From NCBI RefSeq assembly GCF_023078475.1, contig NZ_CP095741.1, positions 992,001 to 1,056,000 of the forward strand: a stretch of DNA of 64,000 nucleotides, in the 5' to 3' direction. The notes beneath the pieces are model-generated. The model worked only from the letters and a program-made list of their open reading frames with translations. It was not told where the DNA came from and did not search any database. Every line of letters starts with the position of its first letter. Positions within the stretch are counted from its first letter, which is position 1. Of the stretch, positions 19,201-26,855 are shown piece by piece. The stretch comes from Luteibacter aegosomaticola. Lineage in GTDB: Bacteria; Pseudomonadota; Gammaproteobacteria; Xanthomonadales; Rhodanobacteraceae. The position numbers and the translations under genes were made by a program.

Positions 19201-19325
19201 ACATGGGCGGGACCACGACCATTACGTCGTCCCCGGCGAGCGGCACGCAGGTGGTCGTGCACGTACCGCTCGCCAGAGTCATGCCCTTGCCCGCCTGGTG
19301 GCGGCGCTGGATGCGTGAGGGCTAG
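16296..19325 (+). CDS. Sensor histidine kinase with two-component propeller domain
   Basis: A 1009-residue sensor. A signal peptide/anchor (MRFERAIAVMRAVMWALVGW) precedes a periplasmic two-component beta-propeller with recurrent DGYLWLGTQTGLYRFDG-like repeats and a Y_Y_Y domain (RFRYRMDGIDTRWRDAG). A single membrane segment lies at about residues 755-775. HisKA_3 dimerisation with phospho-His in ERIARELHDTLLQSIQG and a HATPase (GIHDDGQGIAP; GLRGMRERAENMGG) follow. Such kinases normally signal to NarL-type regulators; none is adjacent, so this is an orphan sensor. The start at 16296 follows GGGGTGGGG; an upstream TTG at 16269 is less likely. Confidence 0.9.
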   Translation: MRFERAIAVMRAVMWALVGWVALAGAAWGTDTRDRSIGQFYHTAWTVREGAPGQVTALAQTADGYLWLGTQTGLYRFDGVRFERFRPRSGGDFPASSVASLYAPPEGGLWVGFRYGFASFIEGDHATHYGAASGLPTATVYAIAGTPDGRLWGATFNGLVELRGGRWHLVGADMGLPGARARNLAVDREGRLWVASDVALSWLPPGGDRFHVATRDVGKINRIAEAPDGTVWVADVDRGVLPAWRATGDPAAAGPNVRVSSSGLLFDRDGALWVPTLGDGLRRVPRVDELPRQIIDADGSAAQSFVERDGLTSDAITAILQDREGNIWVGGSRGLDRFRASRLLPAPTPSGATDFAIVPAVGKGIWIGTKNRPLMRVDVAGASAVQFPQAITAATRDGTTTWFGGPNGVWTLEGDTPRLFAPLPVQDFTGVQAITGDGHGGAWVSINRPGVYHFSQGGWHRELLPAVANDPSPLVLVRDRANRLWMGFARETLIVRDEGGRDTVLGAREGLDVGNVTALFADGEVMWVGGERGINLVQRGRVYPLALQMDLRGVSGIVRDRSGDYWANASQGIVRLRAADVAHARTDAGFRVPVTLFDSLDGLPGTPAQFRPLPTAVAADDGRLWFATTSGVVSIDPADVPHNTLPPPVNIHGVATDSGWFDAMAPVQLPAKTERLRVVYTATSLSMPERVRFRYRMDGIDTRWRDAGTDREAVYTDPPPGHYVFRVSAANEDGVWNEQGASLRIDVAPAFYQTAWFAVLLAIFVAGIVWMLVVMRIHRIEHQLRERLHERHAERERIARELHDTLLQSIQGLMMRFQAVANRVSQDDPLRTSMERALDRAELALVEARDRVRDLRDHLGDTVALDVGLLELARAYADEHTVPVTVDAAPVWRGMDPLARDELYGIAREAVHNAVAHAEASRIRVALYREGPDVVLGIHDDGQGIAPAILASGRPGHWGLRGMRERAENMGGTTTITSSPASGTQVVVHVPLARVMPLPAWWRRWMREG

Positions 19326-21109
19326 CGGTAACACCCATACGTGAACTGGCCCTTCGCGAGGGGGCACAGAATGGCGGCGAAACCGCCGTTGGCGGGCACG
19401 TCGAACGAAAGCGTCCCATCCGCCGTGACGTTCTGCGTCGAGCGGGCCACATCGCCGCGGCCGCTGCCGTCGCGGATGATGTCTGCGCGCCATGGGCCGA
19501 CACCCAGCGACGCCAGGGGCACGCTCAGCCGGCGCGCGGGCCCAGCGGCAATCGCGCCGATAAACCAGCGATCGCCGCTGCGCCGCGCGAAGATGGCTTC
19601 TTGCCCAGGCGTGCCGGCGATCAGCTTCGTTTCGTCCCACACCGTCGGGATCTGATCGAGGAACGTGAGCGCGTTCGGCCGGCGCTGGTACGCCTCGGGG
19701 CTATCCGCGAGATGCGTCCAGCCCGATTCGAAGACGATGGGCAGCGCGACTTCATGCGCGATCGTTGCCTCCTGGCGGCCGACGTCGAAGGCCACCGGTG
19801 TGTAATCCATCGAACCGACGACGTTACGCGTGAATGGCTGGATGGTATTGCCGACCGGTGGCGGGTCGTTCTCCGCACCGCGCACGCCTTCCATCGTCAT
19901 CAGGTGAGGCCACGTGCGTGCGAGGCCGTGCGGGATCGTGCCGCCGTGGAAATTCACCATCAGCTGGAGGCGCGCGGTATCGGCGAGGGTGTCGTCGTAC
20001 CAGCGGAAGCGCGCCTGGCTATCGGAGCCCATGAAATCGATCTTGACGCCCTTAGCGCCCCAGCCCTTGACGCGCGTAAGCCATGCCTGGCGTTTGGCGG
20101 CTGTGTCGAGTTTTGTCCAGGGGAACCACATCAGCACGTCCACGTGCTTCGCGTTCGCATAGGCGATGAGCTGCGGTGCCCATGTCTCGCTCCAGCCCTC
20201 GTCCAGCAGGATGAACGGCATGCGGTTGGCAGCGGCGAAATCCACGAAGGCCTTCTGCCGTTCAAAGCTCTTCGGGCTGTCGTGGTCGCTGATCCACGAC
20301 CAGGCGACGCGACCTGGGTGGATCCACGAGGTGTCGGTGAGCTTCGATGGGTCCGCGAGATCATCCACAAGGGTCGATTGCGTGACGGTGGCGAGATCGC
20401 CGGTGATCACGGTGCGCCACGGTGTCACGCCTGTGCTGTCGACACGGCTGTCAGCGAGGGTGAGTTGATAGGCCGGGCTGTTGGCCGCGTGCGTGAGCCG
20501 GCTGCCGTCGTAACGCCCGTCGGCATTGGCCTCGGTGATCAGCACGTAACTCTGGCCGGCGAGGAACAGCGACGGGTAGCCGTAATCGCCACCCGGCGCC
20601 GTGGCCGCCGTGGTCTCGATACGTTCCTTCTCGTTGCTGGGGTCGTACGGGAGGAGCCACGCTCGCGCATTCGCGGGCAGGCTGTAGCTCGTCGCCTCGC
20701 CGGTGACCGTCGCCTGCGTGGCGCCAGGCAGCTCGTAGCGGAACGCAATGCCATCGTTGGCGACACGTACGACGACATCGAGCTTCTCGCCTTTATCGTT
20801 CTGCAGGGCGTAGCGCGTCTCGGCGAGGTTCGCGTTGCGGACAAGGCGTTTGCCCGTCGTCATCCGGTAGTTTTCGTTGAGGTTGCGCTGGGTGGTGCCG
20901 ATCAGGTGCAGGTCGTGGGTGAGGTCGCTGCCCGCCGTACGTAGGCCGAGCGTCGCATCGACCAGCGTCTGCCCTTGCGGGTCGGTGACACTCAGGACGG
21001 GGCGGCCACCATCGCGGAAGACGACGGTGGCCAGGGGTGGCGTGGCGAAGGCCGGCACGGCGACGAACGCGGTGATGAGGGCGGCGGCGAGTCGGTGCGG
21101 CGTGTGCAT
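19322..21109 (-). CDS. Glycoside hydrolase family 97 protein (alpha-galactosidase/glucosidase)
   Basis: A 595-residue secreted enzyme with signal peptide (MHTPHRLAAALITAFVAVPA). An N-terminal beta-sandwich (DLHLIGTTQRNLNENYRMTT) precedes a TIM barrel with VAWSWISDHDSPKSFERQK, FILLDEGWSE and GWGAKGVKIDFMGSDSQ, and the GH97 hallmark VNFHGGTIPHGLARTWP. The Asp in VKIDFMGSD suggests the retaining (alpha-galactosidase-like) branch, by family knowledge. It likely acts on oligosaccharides in the periplasm. The start at 21109 follows CCAGGAGC. It converges on the orphan sensor, overlapping its stop by four bases. Confidence 0.9.
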   Translation of the reverse strand: MHTPHRLAAALITAFVAVPAFATPPLATVVFRDGGRPVLSVTDPQGQTLVDATLGLRTAGSDLTHDLHLIGTTQRNLNENYRMTTGKRLVRNANLAETRYALQNDKGEKLDVVVRVANDGIAFRYELPGATQATVTGEATSYSLPANARAWLLPYDPSNEKERIETTAATAPGGDYGYPSLFLAGQSYVLITEANADGRYDGSRLTHAANSPAYQLTLADSRVDSTGVTPWRTVITGDLATVTQSTLVDDLADPSKLTDTSWIHPGRVAWSWISDHDSPKSFERQKAFVDFAAANRMPFILLDEGWSETWAPQLIAYANAKHVDVLMWFPWTKLDTAAKRQAWLTRVKGWGAKGVKIDFMGSDSQARFRWYDDTLADTARLQLMVNFHGGTIPHGLARTWPHLMTMEGVRGAENDPPPVGNTIQPFTRNVVGSMDYTPVAFDVGRQEATIAHEVALPIVFESGWTHLADSPEAYQRRPNALTFLDQIPTVWDETKLIAGTPGQEAIFARRSGDRWFIGAIAAGPARRLSVPLASLGVGPWRADIIRDGSGRGDVARSTQNVTADGTLSFDVPANGGFAAILCPLAKGQFTYGCYR

Positions 21110-21230
21110 GGGGGCTCCTGGAGCGGATGGGCCGGGACGCCGAGCATTCCACAGCCTTGCGCGGCCGCTCAAGGAAGACGCGGCCAGCGTGAGAACCGCG
21201 TCAACGCAAACGCCCATTACCATGGCGGCC

Positions 21231-22064
21231 ATGACCGACGTCACTTCCGACTTTCTCGATTTTCTGGAAACCGAGGCTTCCTGGCGTGAGCCCGGCGCGT
21301 TTCGCTGGCGCGCTGATGCGGCCGACCGGCTCGATTTGCTGGCGTTGACGATGGCCGATGCGCGGCAACGGCAGCGGGCCGACGCGCTGTTCGAGGCCAT
21401 GGCGGCGGCCGACGACGCCTTGTTTGCTTCGATGCGGGCTGCGATTCGATCGGGACAGGGGAGAACCGTGCTGGCGCCGTGGCTGGAGATCGGCGAGCCG
21501 GTGGGTGCGCACTACGATGCGCTGGATGCGCTACTGGCGGGCGTGCTCGGTATCGAAGAGCCCATGCCCGACGATCCGCGGCCGCCGACCGATATGGTTT
21601 TCTACCAGCCCACGCCCGCGCGGCACATCGTTGATGCGGTGCGCCGCACGGCGTTGTCGGCGAATGACCATGTGCTGGATCTCGGTTCGGGGCTTGGGCA
21701 CGTGCCGCTCCTCGTCCGGATACTGAGCGATGCCCGTGTGTCGGGAGTGGAACGGGAGCCGGCGTATGTATCCAGCGCAGTGGCCGCCGCCGAATCGCTT
21801 GGGCTGCATGACGTGGCCTTCGCCTGCGGTGATGCCCGCGAGGCCGACTACGCCACGGCGAACGTCTTTTACCTGTTCACACCCTTCATCGGTACCGTCC
21901 TGCGCGATGTGGTCGCCCGCATCGAGGCGGAAGCCAGGCAAAGGCCGATACGCGTCGTGGCCCTCGGCCCGTGCACCCGCACCTTCGCCCGCCAGCCATG
22001 GCTTCAGGCCGACGGTGCCGAGCCCGAAGCGGCGGACCGCATCGTGATCTTCAACTCCGTGTAG
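21231..22064 (+). CDS. SAM-dependent methyltransferase-like protein
   Basis: A 277-residue protein with a class I methyltransferase core: motif I HVLDLGSGLGHVPLLV, acidic strand VSGVEREPAYV and FACGDAREADY; an all-alpha N-terminal region precedes it. The substrate is unknown. Two near starts exist (21222 and 21231), neither with a clear ribosome site. Its TAG stop is part of the GTAGGAG of a family A repeat. Confidence 0.8.
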   Translation: MTDVTSDFLDFLETEASWREPGAFRWRADAADRLDLLALTMADARQRQRADALFEAMAAADDALFASMRAAIRSGQGRTVLAPWLEIGEPVGAHYDALDALLAGVLGIEEPMPDDPRPPTDMVFYQPTPARHIVDAVRRTALSANDHVLDLGSGLGHVPLLVRILSDARVSGVEREPAYVSSAVAAAESLGLHDVAFACGDAREADYATANVFYLFTPFIGTVLRDVVARIEAEARQRPIRVVALGPCTRTFARQPWLQADGAEPEAADRIVIFNSV

Positions 22065-22085
22065 GAGCGCGCTTGCGCGCGATCA
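22060..22085. repeat. REP-type repeat, family A, single copy
   Basis: A single core, GTGTAGGAGCGCGCTTGCGC, continuing to GCGAT. It overlaps the stop codon of the methyltransferase gene and abuts the stop of the next (-) gene. Confidence 0.85.
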
Positions 22086-22622
22086 CCGCCCGTGGAACCG
22101 CCCCGTAGCACCACCCACCGAAATGCTCACGCCCCCGGTCGGATGCTCACAGCTGCCAAACGCCTGCGAAAGGCTCACGGCGCCGCCCTGGTAGCTACCA
22201 CTGCCACCGTGGCTGGCGCTGACCACGCCGGTGGTCACGCTGCCGTGCACCTGCGGTTGGTTGTAGGTAGCGTCGTCGCAATGCGGGCCATCGTCCTCGA
22301 CATCCGCGCCCGCGATCTGACCGCTGGTGTCGCCGTAGTAGGTACCCGGCGGGTCCTTGGCGCGGGACGGGGTGACGGCGACGCTTTCCTTGCCGTTTGC
22401 GGCAGCGGGGGCTGGCGCTGGCCCTGCGTGGTTCATCGAGGTGGTGCCGTTCTTCGAGCCACTGTCGGCCACGTCAGCGGCCTTGGCGGGCGCCGGGGCC
22501 GTGCTGGCGGGGGCCGGCACGTAATTCGCGGGCAGGTTGAGGTTGAGCGGCTTGCCGGCATCCTGCGCCATGGCGGCGCCGGCAAGCAGGGAAAGGGCGG
22601 TAAAGGCGAGGAAGGACTTCAT
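22083..22622 (-). CDS. Secreted low-complexity protein of unknown function
   Basis: A 179-residue exported protein with signal peptide MKSFLAFTALSLLAGAAMAQ. The mature part has an Ala/Pro-rich linker (PAPASTAPAPAKAADVAD) and a Gly/Ser-rich C-terminal third (SASHGGSGSYQGGAVSLSQ; GGVSISVGGATG) holding two cysteines (PHCDD and GSCEHP) that could form a disulfide. No family recognised. The start at 22622 follows CCGGAGCG. Confidence 0.75.
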   Translation of the reverse strand: MKSFLAFTALSLLAGAAMAQDAGKPLNLNLPANYVPAPASTAPAPAKAADVADSGSKNGTTSMNHAGPAPAPAAANGKESVAVTPSRAKDPPGTYYGDTSGQIAGADVEDDGPHCDDATYNQPQVHGSVTTGVVSASHGGSGSYQGGAVSLSQAFGSCEHPTGGVSISVGGATGRFHGR

Positions 22623-22730
22623 GGAGCGCTCCGGGGGACGTGCCATTTAACGCTTTTGGGGAGCGTCGGGTGTACCGGGCTTGGATCGCACGTTCAGGGT
22701 GGAGTTCCCTGGGACGCCCCCGGGCCGCGC

Positions 22731-23540
22731 TCAGCCCTCTTCGGGCTCGCTGAGCGGCGGCTCGCCCAGGCGGGCGCGCAGGGCGTCGATCTCGCGGCGC
22801 AGGTTGCGGTTCTCGGCTTCCAGCTCGGCGACCTGCTCGCGCAGGGCCACGACGTCGCCCGAGGGCTTCTCGCGCGGCTTGCGCTTGGATTCACGCACCC
22901 GCTTGGCGGCGTCCTTGAGTTCCTGGTCGCCTGCGGTGGCAGCGGCGCGCTGCTCGTCCTCGGGCAGGGAGGCCACGGCCGCACCCGCGCTGATGGAGAG
23001 GGTGCCGGATTTCACCGCGGCGACCACCTCGGGAGCGGCTTCCTTGCGGATCTTTTCGATCATGCCCACCTGGTTGGCGCTGATCCGGGCTTCGCGGGCG
23101 ATTTCCTTGCGGCTTTCGTTCGGGTTCGGGCGCGGGGCCTTGGGCTTGGCCGGGGCCGAGCCTTCGGCGTCGAACGGCAGGTCGTTCTCGTCCTTGGCCG
23201 GCTCCTCGCCGGCCCGGCGGGCCGAGAGGATCTCGCGCTTGCGCAGGGCGAGCACGCCGCGCTGGAAATCCGAGACGCTGCGCCGGCCCAGGTGCTGCTC
23301 GATCATCCACAGGTGCACGTCGTCCATGGACTGGAAACGCTCGTTCTGCACCGTGTTGAACGGGATATCGTGCTTCTTGCAGATGCCGTAGCGGTTGTGC
23401 CCGTCCACCAGCGTATCGCCCCACAGCACCAGCGCATCGCGGCAACCCTCGGTCAGCAGGCTGCGCTCCAGCGCCTCGTGCTCATCCGGGGTGAGGGGGT
23501 CGATATAGGCCTTGAGGTCTTCGTTGACAACGATATGCAT
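22731..23540 (-). CDS. ParB-like nuclease-domain protein with coiled coil
   Basis: A 269-residue soluble protein. The first 90 residues hold a ParB/Srx-like N-terminal domain (PLTPDEHEALERSLLTEGCR; LVDGHNRYGICKKH, the GHxR-type motif). A charged Pro/Lys linker, a possible helix-turn-helix (SRKEIAREARISANQVGMIE) and a C-terminal coiled coil (QVAELEAENRNLRREIDALR) follow. No parA lies nearby, so it is more likely a stand-alone ParB-like regulator than the chromosome-partition ParB. Its role is unknown. Confidence 0.82.
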   Translation of the reverse strand: MHIVVNEDLKAYIDPLTPDEHEALERSLLTEGCRDALVLWGDTLVDGHNRYGICKKHDIPFNTVQNERFQSMDDVHLWMIEQHLGRRSVSDFQRGVLALRKREILSARRAGEEPAKDENDLPFDAEGSAPAKPKAPRPNPNESRKEIAREARISANQVGMIEKIRKEAAPEVVAAVKSGTLSISAGAAVASLPEDEQRAAATAGDQELKDAAKRVRESKRKPREKPSGDVVALREQVAELEAENRNLRREIDALRARLGEPPLSEPEEG

Positions 23541-23628
23541 GGACTGGACGCAGTAGCGGACGGGCGGCCGCGCATTCTAGTGCCTGCGGGTCTCATGTGC
23601 AGCGACCACGGCCGGAAACCTTGATATG

Positions 23629-24072
23629 TCAGGGAAGGTTGACCTCAGATGGCGGCTTGTCGCAGAACGTCGCTGCCATCTTGCGCAGGTCCTTGAACGT
23701 ATCCCCATAACCGACCGGGTGGCTATCGAGCCATGCGATGGCATGCGCCAATTGCCCGCGGTCCGACGGTCGACACTCAGTGTATCGGGGCAGATAACCG
23801 AGGGTGTCGACAGCTTCATAGAGAAGGACGGCGTTCGCATGCCGAAGCTTCACGGGGTCGTCGCTTTCAATGGCGGCAAGTGTGATCCGAATGCGTGCGA
23901 AGCTCGCGCTTTGACGGTTCGTCGAAGTGAGTCCGGCCAACGCTTGGCCACACCAGCGAAATCCAAGGGCTACACCACCGGCCAGGCAGCCGAGGGCCAC
24001 GAGGGCCCATACCGTATGTACGATCCATGGGCGCCGTTTGCGAACCATGGGCTGTTCAGCGGTCACTGCCAT
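23629..24072 (-). CDS. Hypothetical single-pass membrane protein
   Basis: A 147-residue protein with a basic N-terminus (MVRKRRPW) and one membrane segment (VHTVWALVALGCLAGGVALG, about residues 18-38). A presumed periplasmic domain carries YTECRPSD and AATFCDKPP cysteines. The start at 24072 follows AGGGAAG. I do not recognise the family. It is divergent from the VOC gene. Confidence 0.65.
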   Translation of the reverse strand: MAVTAEQPMVRKRRPWIVHTVWALVALGCLAGGVALGFRWCGQALAGLTSTNRQSASFARIRITLAAIESDDPVKLRHANAVLLYEAVDTLGYLPRYTECRPSDRGQLAHAIAWLDSHPVGYGDTFKDLRKMAATFCDKPPSEVNLP

Positions 24073-24142
24073 CGCTACGCTTCCCTGTGCGGAGTTGCCG
24101 GATGGTAGCAGCCCCGCTCCCTTTTTCGAGGAAGCCGTTCGG

Positions 24143-24517
24143 ATGAACATGGAAACCGTCGAGATCAAGGCATTTGTCCCTGCCCGGGACTTTGGATTGT
24201 CCAAGGCGTTCTACATCGATCTTGGATTTGAGGTGGGCTTCTCATCCGATGACATGGCCTACCTGAAGGCGGGTGAATGCGCCTTCCTGCTGCAAGCCTT
24301 CTACGTGAAGGAGCACGCCGAAAACTTCATGATGCACATGCTGGTGGCCGACGTGGATGCGTGGTGGCAGCATGTCGTGGAGTCGGGTCTCGTCGCGAAG
24401 TACGGCGTCCGTGCGGATCCACCGGCCGATCGGCCCTGGGCGATCCGGGACTTCGTTATCGCGGATCCGTCCGGTGTGCTCTGGCGCATCGGCACGAACA
24501 TTGGTTCACCCCACTAA
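24143..24517 (+). CDS. VOC (glyoxalase/bleomycin resistance) family protein
   Basis: A 124-residue protein with the paired beta-alpha-beta-beta-beta pattern of the vicinal oxygen chelate fold: KAFVPARDFGLSKAFYIDLG, FLLQAFYVKEHAENFMMHML and FVIADPSGVLWRIGTN. The function is not predictable; relatives include bleomycin-binding proteins and small isomerases. The start at 24143 follows GAGGAAG. It precedes the DUF1801 gene by 16 bases on the same strand, so they may be cotranscribed. Confidence 0.85.
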   Translation: MNMETVEIKAFVPARDFGLSKAFYIDLGFEVGFSSDDMAYLKAGECAFLLQAFYVKEHAENFMMHMLVADVDAWWQHVVESGLVAKYGVRADPPADRPWAIRDFVIADPSGVLWRIGTNIGSPH

Positions 24518-24533
24518 GCCACGGAAGCCAGGT

Positions 24534-25067
24534 ATGAAAGCGACAAACGGCACAGCAGTAGCGGTCGATCCCTCGGTCCTTATCGACGCGCGCATCGAGA
24601 GTCTCGATGACTGGCGCGGCGAAACGCTGGCGCGCATGCGCAAGCTCATCCACGAGGCGCTGCCGGATGTGATCGAGACGTGGAAGTGGATGGGCACGCC
24701 GGTATGGGAGCACGGCGGCATCCTCTGTACCGGCGAAAGCTACAAGGACAAGGTGAAGCTCACGTTCGCCAAGGGCGCATCGTTACCGGACCCGGGCAAG
24801 CTCTTCAACTCCAGCCTCGATGGCAACGCGCGCCGTGCGCTGGATATCTTCGAAGGCGAGAAGGTTGACGCGACGAAGTTCAAAGCGCTCATCAAAGCCG
24901 CGGCAGCACTCAACGCGACGAAGAGGCCGGCAGCTAAAAAGGCCGCGTCGACAAAGGCGACCGTGAAGAATGCTGCGTCAAAGAAAGTGGCCCCCAGGAA
25001 AACGGCCGCGAAGAAGGCGGCCACGAAGAAGGTCACGGCAAAATCCACGCGAAAAGCGCCCCTGTAG
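24534..25067 (+). CDS. DUF1801 protein with histone-H1-like Lys/Ala tail
   Basis: A 177-residue protein. Residues 15-120 form a DUF1801 (YdhG-like) domain: LDDWRGETLARMRKLIHEAL, WKWMGTPVWEHGGILC, VKLTFAKGASLPDPGKLFNS. The last 50 residues are a run of Lys/Ala/Thr repeats (PAAKKAAS, TAAKKAATKK) like the C-terminal tails of bacterial histone-H1-like proteins, which bind DNA non-specifically. A family A repeat supplies the TAG stop. Confidence 0.85.
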   Translation: MKATNGTAVAVDPSVLIDARIESLDDWRGETLARMRKLIHEALPDVIETWKWMGTPVWEHGGILCTGESYKDKVKLTFAKGASLPDPGKLFNSSLDGNARRALDIFEGEKVDATKFKALIKAAAALNATKRPAAKKAASTKATVKNAASKKVAPRKTAAKKAATKKVTAKSTRKAPL

Positions 25068-25086
25068 GAGCGCGCTTGCGCGCGAT
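25063..25086. repeat. REP-type repeat, family A, single copy
   Basis: A single core starting TGTAGGAGCGCGCTTGCGCG. It fills the whole gap between the DUF1801 gene, whose stop it provides, and the convergent serine-hydrolase gene, whose stop it touches. Confidence 0.85.
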
Positions 25087-26165
25087 CAAGGATACGAAGC
25101 CTCCAACAACTGCGTAGCCAACGCCCCGATCTTCATATGATCGAAACTCGTGTTGTTCATGATGATCACGGTGTGCCCGTCATTAACAACACGCCAGGCC
25201 AGTACGCGGAACGCGCCATTGGAACCGTACTCCCATGCCACCGTCCGTTTCTTCCCGGCGATTTCCATCACGCGCGTGCGGCCACCCAGGGCATAGTTCT
25301 GAGCTGGCCGCTCAACCTTCAGTAGGGTGGCCAGCGTGGGTGGCGTCAGTACCTTGCCACCGAACAACCCATCTAGCAGCTGCAGCATGTCGTTGGCGCT
25401 CGTGTAGAACCCGCCGGCCATGATCATGAAATCGGGCGATGCCTTTTCGATCGGCGTGGGTGGCGATAGCAGGCTATAGCCGATGGCCATGCCAGGCACG
25501 CTCAACGACGGCCCGGTCCATGTTCCGGTGTCGTGCAGACCGAGCGGCTTCACGATGAAATCCTCGACGAGCTGCGCATAGGTGCGCTGCGAGACCTTCT
25601 CGGTGATGGCTTTGACGATCAGCCAGTTGGAGTGGGAGTAATCCCACTCGCTGCCCGGCTCGAAACGCAGGTCGCCACTGGCATACCGCTTCACCGCCGT
25701 CGTGTTGTCGAGGGACTCGTTCCGTGTACTCGGATCGCGTTTGATGGCTTCATCGATCTGGTTGGGTACGCCGCTCGAGTGGCTTATGAGTAGGCGCAGG
25801 GTAAGCTTGCTGCCGGTGTCGTGGCGGTAGTCCGGCAGGTAGGTGGTAATAGGCTCATCGAGCGAGAGCTCGCCCTGCTGGACGAGGCGCATCACGACGA
25901 TGGCGGCGATCCACTTGCTGATCGACCCCGTGTCGAAACGGGTGGCTGTTGTCAGCGGCGTTCGCCGCGTTACGTCAGCGACGCCGAAGGCTTCGGCGTA
26001 ATCAGGGGCGCCTCCCCGGCCGACCAGTACCACGCCGTTGAAATGTTCGGCTGACGCGAAGGTTTGGGCGGCATGGGCGCAGGCAGTACATTCCTCCGCC
26101 GTCGCGCTGCCCGTGAGGCACAGCAGCCCCACGCCGAGGCATCGGAAGAGGAATCGCTTAAGCAT
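25086..26165 (-). CDS. Serine hydrolase, beta-lactamase/class C family
   Basis: A 359-residue exported enzyme with signal peptide MLKRFLFRCLGVGLLCLTGS. The catalytic motifs of the beta-lactamase/D-alanyl-D-alanine esterase family are present: Ser-x-x-Lys in RFDTGSISKWIAAIV and Tyr-x-Asn in WDYSHSNWLIV. The family includes peptidases, esterases and class C beta-lactamases; true beta-lactamase activity cannot be claimed. The substrate is unknown. Confidence 0.85.
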   Translation of the reverse strand: MLKRFLFRCLGVGLLCLTGSATAEECTACAHAAQTFASAEHFNGVVLVGRGGAPDYAEAFGVADVTRRTPLTTATRFDTGSISKWIAAIVVMRLVQQGELSLDEPITTYLPDYRHDTGSKLTLRLLISHSSGVPNQIDEAIKRDPSTRNESLDNTTAVKRYASGDLRFEPGSEWDYSHSNWLIVKAITEKVSQRTYAQLVEDFIVKPLGLHDTGTWTGPSLSVPGMAIGYSLLSPPTPIEKASPDFMIMAGGFYTSANDMLQLLDGLFGGKVLTPPTLATLLKVERPAQNYALGGRTRVMEIAGKKRTVAWEYGSNGAFRVLAWRVVNDGHTVIIMNNTSFDHMKIGALATQLLEASYP

Positions 26166-26219
26166 GGCCGCCCCACACGCAATGAAGTCCGGCTTCGACG
26201 CATGGCGGTGGCTAAAGGT

Positions 26220-26843
26220 TTAACGCGTCCGCCGCATCGCCTCGGCCAGGGCAGGGTTTCCGCTCCCCTCTACCCCGCGCACCGCGCCCTCGAAATCTTC
26301 CGCCGTGCGGTTCTGGCTCAGCTTTCGCTTCCCTTCGAGCCGGGTGATCTCCACCTCGATGCCGACGATATGGGCCAGCTCTTCCGCCAGGTAATCCGCA
26401 GGCGCGTCGGTCATCTTCCAGGGCTCGGGCAACCGTGCTTCGTGCTCGCGGGTAAGCCGGGCAACCACGCCACGCACGTACTTTTCGTCGTCGATCACCC
26501 GGATGCGGCCGTGCGCGTGGACGACCTCGTAGTTCCACGTGGGCACGTGCCGATGCGTCACTTGCTTGCTGGGGTACCAGTTCGGCGAGACATAGCCGTT
26601 GGCGCCGCGGAAAATGACGAGCACGTCGTCGCCTTCGACCACCTTCTGCCAGACCGGATTCGCTCGCGCCACATGGGCGACGAGCATCCCGGCAGGGCCC
26701 CGCTCCTCATCGATGAGGAACGGGATGTGGTTGGCATCGAGCCCGCCACCGGCATGGGTGACGAGAATGCCCAGTGGATTCGCGCGCAGCAGGGTTGTCA
26801 GTTCGCTGGCCTGGGTCTCGACGAAAAGCGGCGGCGTGTACAT
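26220..26843 (-). CDS. PaiB-like FMN-binding protein
   Basis: A 207-residue protein of the PaiB family: MYTPPLFVE start, then LDANHIPFLIDEERGPAGML, VIFRGANGYVSPNWYPSK and VPTWNYEVVHAHGR, which form the FMN-binding split barrel, and a C-terminal KLSQNRTAEDFEG. Some relatives repress sporulation and protease genes in Bacillus. In this organism it is more safely called an FMN-binding protein of unknown role. Confidence 0.88.
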   Translation of the reverse strand: MYTPPLFVETQASELTTLLRANPLGILVTHAGGGLDANHIPFLIDEERGPAGMLVAHVARANPVWQKVVEGDDVLVIFRGANGYVSPNWYPSKQVTHRHVPTWNYEVVHAHGRIRVIDDEKYVRGVVARLTREHEARLPEPWKMTDAPADYLAEELAHIVGIEVEITRLEGKRKLSQNRTAEDFEGAVRGVEGSGNPALAEAMRRTR

Positions 26844-26855
26844 CAGTCGTTCTAC

